Source: Halopseudomonas aestusnigri | Lineage (GTDB): Bacteria; Pseudomonadota; Gammaproteobacteria; Pseudomonadales; Pseudomonadaceae | Assembly (NCBI RefSeq): GCF_002197985.1 | Contig: NZ_NBYK01000009.1 | Span: forward strand, 75,521 to 139,520 | DNA: 64,000 bases | Direction of reading: 5' to 3' | Shown: piece by piece, positions 57,840 to 64,000 of the stretch | How the letters are laid out: each line of letters begins with the position of its first letter | Position numbering within the stretch: the stretch's first letter is position 1 | Position numbers and translations under genes: made by a program | Notes under the pieces: model-generated | Seen by the model: only the letters and a program-made list of their open reading frames with translations | Databases searched by the model: none | Told to the model about the DNA's origin: nothing

Positions 57840-58520
57840 GTGAAGATGATTAAACAGGCTGCACTGACTGCAGCCGCCCTGGCGGTGCTGTCAGGTTGTA
57901 CCGTTTCCGGCGGGGCGATCCCGGTAGTGGATTCGGGGCGCCCGGTATCCAATGAGGATATGCGCACCGGTGCGGGCAGGGTCGTCGGCAGTTCTCCGCA
58001 AACTTCTGCGCCGCAGGATAGCGGTGTGGTCGTGATGGTTCCGGATGGTGCCGGCGGCTCCAGTGCCGTGCAGTCCTATCCGCTGGACAGTCAGCCGGTG
58101 TTTTCGAGCGATGTCGGCGGCGCCGCTGCAGGCACAGCCGGCAGCAGCACTGGCAGCAGTGCCGGCGGCAGCTCCGTGCTGCAACCCGATGAGCAGCTTT
58201 CCGGCCCGGTGCTGGCGTTGCTGACGACTGCGCGGCAACAGGAAGGAAGCGGTGATCTCAATGGTGCCAATGCCAGTCTGGAGCGAGCCATGCGCATCGC
58301 CCCGCGCGAACCTCAGGTGCTGTATCGGTTGGCGCAGGTGCGGTTGCGTCAAGGGGATGCAGCCCAGGCAGAACAACTGGCACAGCGTGGCCTGACCTAC
58401 GCATCTGGCCGTCCAGCCCTGCAGGCCGGGCTTTGGGAGCTGGTTGCGCAGGCGCGTGATGCGCAAGGCAATGGCGCCGGTGCCGAACAGGCGCGTCAGC
58501 GGGCTCGCGTTTCGCTTTGA
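57840..58520 (+). CDS. TPR-containing lipoprotein downstream of mrcB (LpoP-like candidate)
   Basis: A 226-residue lipoprotein with lipobox LSGC (Cys near 20), a Ser/Gly/Ala-rich linker of about 90 residues, and a C-terminal TPR-like region (ARQQEGSGDLNGANASLERAMRIAPREPQVLYRLAQVRLRQGD, about 130-172). In P. aeruginosa the gene at this place (PA4699) encodes LpoP, the activator of PBP1b, with the same lipoprotein-plus-TPR plan; this is likely its equivalent. The GTG at 57840 follows AGGAA at good spacing. Confidence 0.82.
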   Translation: MKMIKQAALTAAALAVLSGCTVSGGAIPVVDSGRPVSNEDMRTGAGRVVGSSPQTSAPQDSGVVVMVPDGAGGSSAVQSYPLDSQPVFSSDVGGAAAGTAGSSTGSSAGGSSVLQPDEQLSGPVLALLTTARQQEGSGDLNGANASLERAMRIAPREPQVLYRLAQVRLRQGDAAQAEQLAQRGLTYASGRPALQAGLWELVAQARDAQGNGAGAEQARQRARVSL

Positions 58521-58867
58521 GTGCGGCTACCGGACAGGCCTTGTTCAATGCGCTTGGCGAACTTGAGCAAGTCCTTCGCGAGCTGGGGCTCTGGTCGCAG
58601 ACGGCTCCGGAAGACTGGCGCCTGGAGAGTCAGGCACCATTCTGTGTTGATACTCTTGCCTTAGAGCATTGGCTGCAGTGGGTGTTCATACCGCAGATAA
58701 CGATGCTCATTGAGCAGGGGCGGCCACTGCCCGGTGAGTGTCGGCTGCATCCGATGGGTGAGCAGGTTTTTGCTCACCTCGGTCGTCGACGCGAACGTCT
58801 GCTGGCAGCTCTGATCAGTATCGATCACCTTGCTGCCCGCTGGGCTGAGGCTGTCCGTCAGTCCTGA
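58517..58867 (+). CDS. YqcC-like protein
   Basis: A 116-residue all-helical protein of the YqcC family (LEQVLRELGLW near 15-25, PFCVDTLALEHWLQWVFIPQ near 41-60). It begins with TTG that overlaps the previous stop, and no later ATG gives a credible length. In other bacteria yqcC neighbours the pseudouridine synthase truC. Function unknown. It ends inside the convergent DUF4124 gene. Confidence 0.82.
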   Translation: MSAATGQALFNALGELEQVLRELGLWSQTAPEDWRLESQAPFCVDTLALEHWLQWVFIPQITMLIEQGRPLPGECRLHPMGEQVFAHLGRRRERLLAALISIDHLAARWAEAVRQS

Positions 58868-59292
58868 CAGTACTTCTGCAAGTCTGAGCGAGTTTCGGCG
58901 ATCATGGCCTGTCGCTCATCTTCACCTATGCGCTCAACCGTGCCGTCCGGCAAGGTGCGACTCAGTCGCGGGTTGTTCTCCATCGTGGTAAGGCGATTGC
59001 GCTGTGATGCACAGTACGCTTCAAGCTCCGCTTTGGCAGCGGCCTCATCGACTGCCGGGGACGCATCGTTTGTCGCTGGCTCCGGGCTGTCACTGGTCAC
59101 TGGTGGGTTCTGCTGCGCCGGCGCACCCAGCTCCGGCACGGGTGCAACGTTCATGCGCTGATATTGATTGTCTGGCGGAGGTTGCTGGCTGAACTGTGTC
59201 ACGCCATTTTCATCGACCCATTTGTACAGCTGGGTCGCCATTGCGCCGCTGCAGCCCAGGGCCAGTAGGAAGGTGATCATCAACTTGCGCAT
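58858..59292 (-). CDS. DUF4124-domain periplasmic protein
   Basis: A 144-residue secreted protein with a signal peptide (about 1-19, ending GAMA). The DUF4124 motif YKWVDENGVTQFSQQPP lies at about 23-39, then a Pro/Ala/Asp-rich middle and a helical C-terminus with two cysteines (EAYCASQRN and LQKYCQD) that may form a disulfide. Function unknown. It converges on the YqcC gene with a 10-base overlap. Confidence 0.85.
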   Translation of the reverse strand: MRKLMITFLLALGCSGAMATQLYKWVDENGVTQFSQQPPPDNQYQRMNVAPVPELGAPAQQNPPVTSDSPEPATNDASPAVDEAAAKAELEAYCASQRNRLTTMENNPRLSRTLPDGTVERIGEDERQAMIAETRSDLQKYCQD

Positions 59293-59706
59293 GGTTCTAG
59301 CATCCTTGTATTGCCGCGAAATAAGCGTTGCCCGCTACCGAGTGCGGATCCTCTTGACAAGGTATATCCCTTGGTAGGGGTTTTCTGCAACTTGGCTTGA
59401 CTTGTACGTCTTGAGTGTAAACAATTCGTGGTTCTCATGAGTCAGCTGTTTTCGGAGCACACCCCGCGTTCGTGACGGCTGATTTTGTTGCTCATTCCGG
59501 GAGGCGAAACCCGTCGCCACCTGGCCTGGCACCCGCACGCGCTACCTCGCGCTGGGTGAGGCGATTCCGAAACAGCAGGAATGCGCCTCCAAGCACGTAG
59601 TCAAAGCTGATGCAGTACAACCACCGTTGTTCTGCGCTGCCGAGCAGTAAACAGGTATCCTGCTGCCCGCCATGTTGGTGGTCGGCATGCTAGAGGTGAT
59701 TCAAAA
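59293..59706 (+). other. 414-base region upstream of ilvI with one long hairpin
   Basis: No credible gene, and no leader peptide rich in branched-chain codons with its own ribosome site, was seen. The clearest structure is GAGGCGATTCC (59558-59568) pairing with GGAATGCGCCTC (59578-59589) with one bulged G and a nine-base loop, in a GC-rich stretch of about 110 bases. A weak TTGACT/TAAACA pair near 59400-59425 could be the ilvI promoter. Confidence 0.45.
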
Positions 59707-61437
59707 GTGGAGCTTTTATCCGGCGCTGAGATGGTCGTCCGCTCATTGCGTGACGAGGGTGTTAAATACATCTACGGGTACCCGGGCGGTGCCCTTCTGC
59801 ATATCTACGATGCCATTTTTCGGCAGGATGACGTAGAGCATATTCTGGTTCGCCACGAACAGGCCGCAGCCCATATGGCTGATGGTTACGCGCGCGCCAC
59901 CGGCAAGCCCGGTGTGGTGTTGGTGACCTCCGGTCCGGGCGCGACCAATACCATTACCGGTATTGCGACTGCCTACATGGATTCCATTCCGATGGTCGTC
60001 ATCTCCGGTCAGGTTGCGAGCAACATGGTGGGCTCCGATGCCTTCCAGGAAACCGACATGGTCGGCGTCTCCCGCCCGATCGTGAAGCACAGCTTCATGG
60101 TCAAGGATCCGCGCGAGATTCCCGAGGTCATCAAGAAGGCCTTCTATCTGGCTCAGAGCGGTCGTCCTGGTCCAGTTGTCATCGACATTCCCAAAGACAT
60201 GACCAATCCAGCCGACAAGTTCGAGTACAGTTACCCGAAGAAGGTCAAGCTGCGCTCATATAATCCGGCTACCCGGGGTCATTCCGGCCAGATTCGCAAA
60301 GCCGTCGAGATGATGCTGGCGGCCAAGCGTCCGGTCATCTACTCCGGTGGTGGGGTCATTCTGGGTGGAGCATCAACTCCTCTGACCGAGCTGGCCAAGG
60401 CGCTGAATGTGCCGGTTACCAACACGCTGATGGGCTTGGGCGCATTCCCTGGCACCGATCGGCAGTTTGTCGGCATGCTAGGTATGCATGGCAGCTACAC
60501 CGCCAACCTGACAATGCATCACGCTGACGTAATCCTCGCGGTCGGCGCACGATTTGATGATCGCGTCATCAACGGTGAGGACTCTTCCAAGTTCTGCCCG
60601 AACGCCAAGATTATTCATATCGATATCGATCCAGCGTCTATCTCCAAGATGGTCAAGGCCGATATTCCGATCGTCGGTCCGGTCGAGAGCGTGCTGACCG
60701 AGATGGTTGCAATCCTCAAGGAGATCGGCGAGACACCCGATCCGGATGCGCAGGCCACCTGGTGGAAGCAGATCGACGAGTGGCGCGGCGATGGCGCGCT
60801 GTTTCCCTATGACAAGGGTGACGGCAGCATCATCAAGCCCCAGGCCGTGATCGAAGCATTGTGGGAAGTTACCGGGGGGGATGCCTTCATTACCTCCGAC
60901 GTTGGTCAGCACCAGATGTTCGCTGCACAGTACTACCGCTTCGACAAGCCCAATCGCTGGATCAACTCCGGTGGCCTGGGCACCATGGGCTTCGGCTTTC
61001 CTGCAGCCATGGGCGTGCAGCTGAATTTCCCGGAGGCCACCGTCGCCTGTGTTACCGGCGAAGGCAGTATCCAGATGAACATTCAGGAGCTCTCGACCTG
61101 CCTGCAGTACGACATGCCGGTCAAGATCGTCAATCTGAACAACGGTGCGCTCGGCATGGTCCGCCAATGGCAGGACATGCAGTACAACAGTCGCTATTCG
61201 CACTCCTACATGGATTCGCTGCCGGACTTCGTCAAGCTGGCCGAGGCCTATGGTCACGTCGGTATTCGCATCACCGATCCGAAGGAGCTCAAGAGCAAGA
61301 TGGCTGAAGCGTTTGCCATGAAGGATCGACTGGTCTTCCTGGACATTGCGGTTGATACCAGTGAGCACGTCTACCCGATGCAGATTCGTGGTGGCGCGAT
61401 GCGTGATATGTGGCTGAGCAAAACGGAGCGCACCTGA
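59707..61437 (+). CDS. ilvI: Acetolactate synthase large subunit
   Basis: TPP enzyme making acetolactate or acetohydroxybutyrate, the first common step of valine, leucine and isoleucine synthesis. The 576 residues are full length: the catalytic glutamate in [17 protein letters not shown] (about 50-66), the FAD-associated middle domain, and the C-terminal TPP motif GEGSIQMN...NN (about 449-478). The GTG start follows GAGGTGA at seven bases. It overlaps no gene and is followed after one base by ilvH. Confidence 0.97.
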   Translation: MELLSGAEMVVRSLRDEGVKYIYGYPGGALLHIYDAIFRQDDVEHILVRHEQAAAHMADGYARATGKPGVVLVTSGPGATNTITGIATAYMDSIPMVVISGQVASNMVGSDAFQETDMVGVSRPIVKHSFMVKDPREIPEVIKKAFYLAQSGRPGPVVIDIPKDMTNPADKFEYSYPKKVKLRSYNPATRGHSGQIRKAVEMMLAAKRPVIYSGGGVILGGASTPLTELAKALNVPVTNTLMGLGAFPGTDRQFVGMLGMHGSYTANLTMHHADVILAVGARFDDRVINGEDSSKFCPNAKIIHIDIDPASISKMVKADIPIVGPVESVLTEMVAILKEIGETPDPDAQATWWKQIDEWRGDGALFPYDKGDGSIIKPQAVIEALWEVTGGDAFITSDVGQHQMFAAQYYRFDKPNRWINSGGLGTMGFGFPAAMGVQLNFPEATVACVTGEGSIQMNIQELSTCLQYDMPVKIVNLNNGALGMVRQWQDMQYNSRYSHSYMDSLPDFVKLAEAYGHVGIRITDPKELKSKMAEAFAMKDRLVFLDIAVDTSEHVYPMQIRGGAMRDMWLSKTERT

Positions 61438-61438
61438 C

Positions 61439-62996
<1,558 letters not shown>

Positions 62997-63010
62997 GTCG
63001 AGCGATAATG

Positions 63011-63040
63011 AAAAACGCGGCTTTCAAGCCGCGTTTTTTT
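63011..63040 (+). terminator. Terminator after ilvC
   Basis: AAAACGCGGCTT and AAGCCGCGTTTT pair around TC, and the T run continues for seven bases. A strong intrinsic terminator that may act in both directions. Confidence 0.93.
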
Positions 63041-63122
63041 ATGTCCGAACGCGGAGCTGAACTGGTTATTTGTTTGTCAAATTGCCACACTGTTCAGCCC
63101 GGCAATGTTGCAAGGTAACTCC

Positions 63123-63953
63123 ATGACAGAACATCAAAACAAAGACCATGACACCGAGGTAGAAGGTGCACACGCGCTGCTGCCGATTGATGAGCACGTC
63201 GAAGAGGTGTCAGGGCCAGACGGTCGTAAGGTCCGTCACAAAGGAATTTATCTGCTGCCCAATCTGTTTACCACGGCGGCGCTGTTTTCCGGCTTTTACG
63301 CCATTGTCAGTGCAATGGACGGCAACTTCACCCATGCGGCGGTCGCCATTTTCATTGCCATGGTGCTTGATGGCCTGGACGGCCGCGTTGCGCGTCTGAC
63401 CAACACCCAGAGTGCCTTTGGTGCCGAGTACGACTCGTTATCGGATATGGTCGCTTTCGGCATCGCTCCAGCTGTTGTTGTGTTCAGTTGGGCGTTGACT
63501 GATTTGGGCAAGGTGGGGTGGGTGTTTGCGTTCATCTACGTAGCGGGTGCTGCACTGCGTCTGGCTCGCTTCAATACGCATATTGGTGATGACGATAAGC
63601 GTTACTTCACCGGGTTGCCGAGCCCATCTGGGGCGGGGCTCGTCGCCGGCATGGTCTGGTCGCTGAGCGACTTCGGTGTTGACGGCAACGATATTGCTCT
63701 GTTGGTTGGCATACTTACTGCGCTGGGCGGCTTGCTGATGGTCAGTAACTTCCGCTACTACAGCTTCAAGGATCTGGACTTCAAGGGGCGGGTTCCGTTC
63801 TTTGTTATTCTGGTGGTGGTGCTGGGGTTCGCGGTCATTTCGTCTGACCCATCGCGGATACTGTGGGCAATCTTTGTTGGGTACACCATCTCCGGGCCAG
63901 TCATGTCCCTTTGGCGCTTGCGTCAACGCACCAAGTCCGCCTCTGCTGAGTAA
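63123..63953 (+). CDS. pssA: CDP-diacylglycerol-serine O-phosphatidyltransferase
   Basis: Makes phosphatidylserine, the precursor of phosphatidylethanolamine, in the inner membrane. The 276-residue protein has the CDP-alcohol phosphotransferase motif DGxDGRxAR...GxxxDxxxD (about 82-105: DGLDGRVARL, then GAEYDSLSD) and six or more hydrophobic segments. The ATG at 63123 is preferred on its AAGG site; an in-frame ATG at 63105 would add six residues. The nucleus is the integral type II PssA, not the soluble E. coli-type enzyme. Confidence 0.94.
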   Translation: MTEHQNKDHDTEVEGAHALLPIDEHVEEVSGPDGRKVRHKGIYLLPNLFTTAALFSGFYAIVSAMDGNFTHAAVAIFIAMVLDGLDGRVARLTNTQSAFGAEYDSLSDMVAFGIAPAVVVFSWALTDLGKVGWVFAFIYVAGAALRLARFNTHIGDDDKRYFTGLPSPSGAGLVAGMVWSLSDFGVDGNDIALLVGILTALGGLLMVSNFRYYSFKDLDFKGRVPFFVILVVVLGFAVISSDPSRILWAIFVGYTISGPVMSLWRLRQRTKSASAE

Positions 63954-64000
63954 TTTCGGGCTGCCTTGTAATAAAACAGTAATTAGGGCTTGACGGAAAA

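Noticed and set aside
56141..57967. 608-codon open frame on the - strand across mrcB
   Set aside because: Antisense shadow rich in His, Gln and Arg; PBP1b motifs on the + strand are complete.
59672..59835. Short frame starting [10 protein letters not shown] just before and into ilvI, a possible branched-chain leader peptide
   Set aside because: It has hydrophobic Val/Leu codons but no ribosome site, runs far into ilvI out of frame, and is not followed by a terminator/antiterminator pair.
63954..64000. TTGACG near the right edge as a -35 element
   Set aside because: The matching -10 would lie outside the window, so it cannot be judged.

Overview
This window is a chromosomal segment of a Pseudomonas-lineage gammaproteobacterium. 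The order glmM-tpiA-secG-tRNA(Leu)-tRNA(fMet)-rimP-nusA-infB-rbfA-truB-rpsO-pnp, then panBC-folK-pcnB-crcZ-cbrBA-gluQ-dksA, and finally cbpA-tfoX-mrcB-ilvIH-ilvC-pssA follows the P. aeruginosa PA47xx-PA469x backbone as I remember it. Local differences (panD and pgi absent, a shortened heme-uptake locus, one prrF copy, an inserted RND pump) suggest a divergent genus such as Halopseudomonas. The genus is an inference. No insertion sequence, prophage, integrase or CRISPR array was seen.

Layout. 1-11.4 kb: information-processing core on the + strand, ending in a strong terminator after pnp. 11.5-26.1 kb: the most variable part. It holds an NHL-repeat membrane protein, a small secreted protein divergent from a LysR regulator, a siderophore-interacting reductase with a MarR regulator and operator palindromes, thpR, a cupin, an rRNA pseudouridine synthase, a fatty acid hydroxylase divergent from an AraC regulator, small accessory genes (GNAT, CPCC, MAPEG, MOSC), and a FadJ/FadI-like pair with eroded catalytic residues. 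26.2-33.4 kb: acetyl-CoA acetyltransferase, acetyl-CoA synthetase, pantothenate synthesis (panBC), folK and pcnB, all on the - strand. 33.4-38.8 kb: the CbrA/CbrB carbon-catabolite two-component system with the small gene cbrX and the sRNA crcZ, including a sigma54 promoter, an IHF consensus and six copies of a putative CbrB heptamer. 38.9-42.7 kb: gluQ, dksA, an aminotransferase, sfsA and a Rieske protein.

42.9-45.6 kb: the tail of a heme-uptake operon (phuUVW-like) without receptor, periplasmic binding protein or PhuS. 45.6-52.2 kb: a TtgR/TtgABC (MexAB-OprM-type) efflux system with a TtgR-like operator. 52.2-53.1 kb: a PrrF-family iron-responsive sRNA with a Fur box inside its promoter, downstream of cbpA. 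53.3-64 kb: a TfoX C-terminal-domain protein, a kinase/ATPase fusion, PBP1b, a TPR lipoprotein, a YqcC-like protein, a DUF4124 protein, the ilvIH-ilvC valine/isoleucine genes and pssA.

The most informative non-coding elements are crcZ with its promoter architecture, the single prrF, and a possible S15-binding three-way junction in the rpsO leader. Together crcZ (carbon), prrF (iron), rpsO and pnp leaders make this backbone dense in RNA-level regulation. I did not find a clearly novel multi-gene system. The strongest candidates for new biology are the eroded beta-oxidation pair, the NHL membrane protein and the regulatory RNA architectures.
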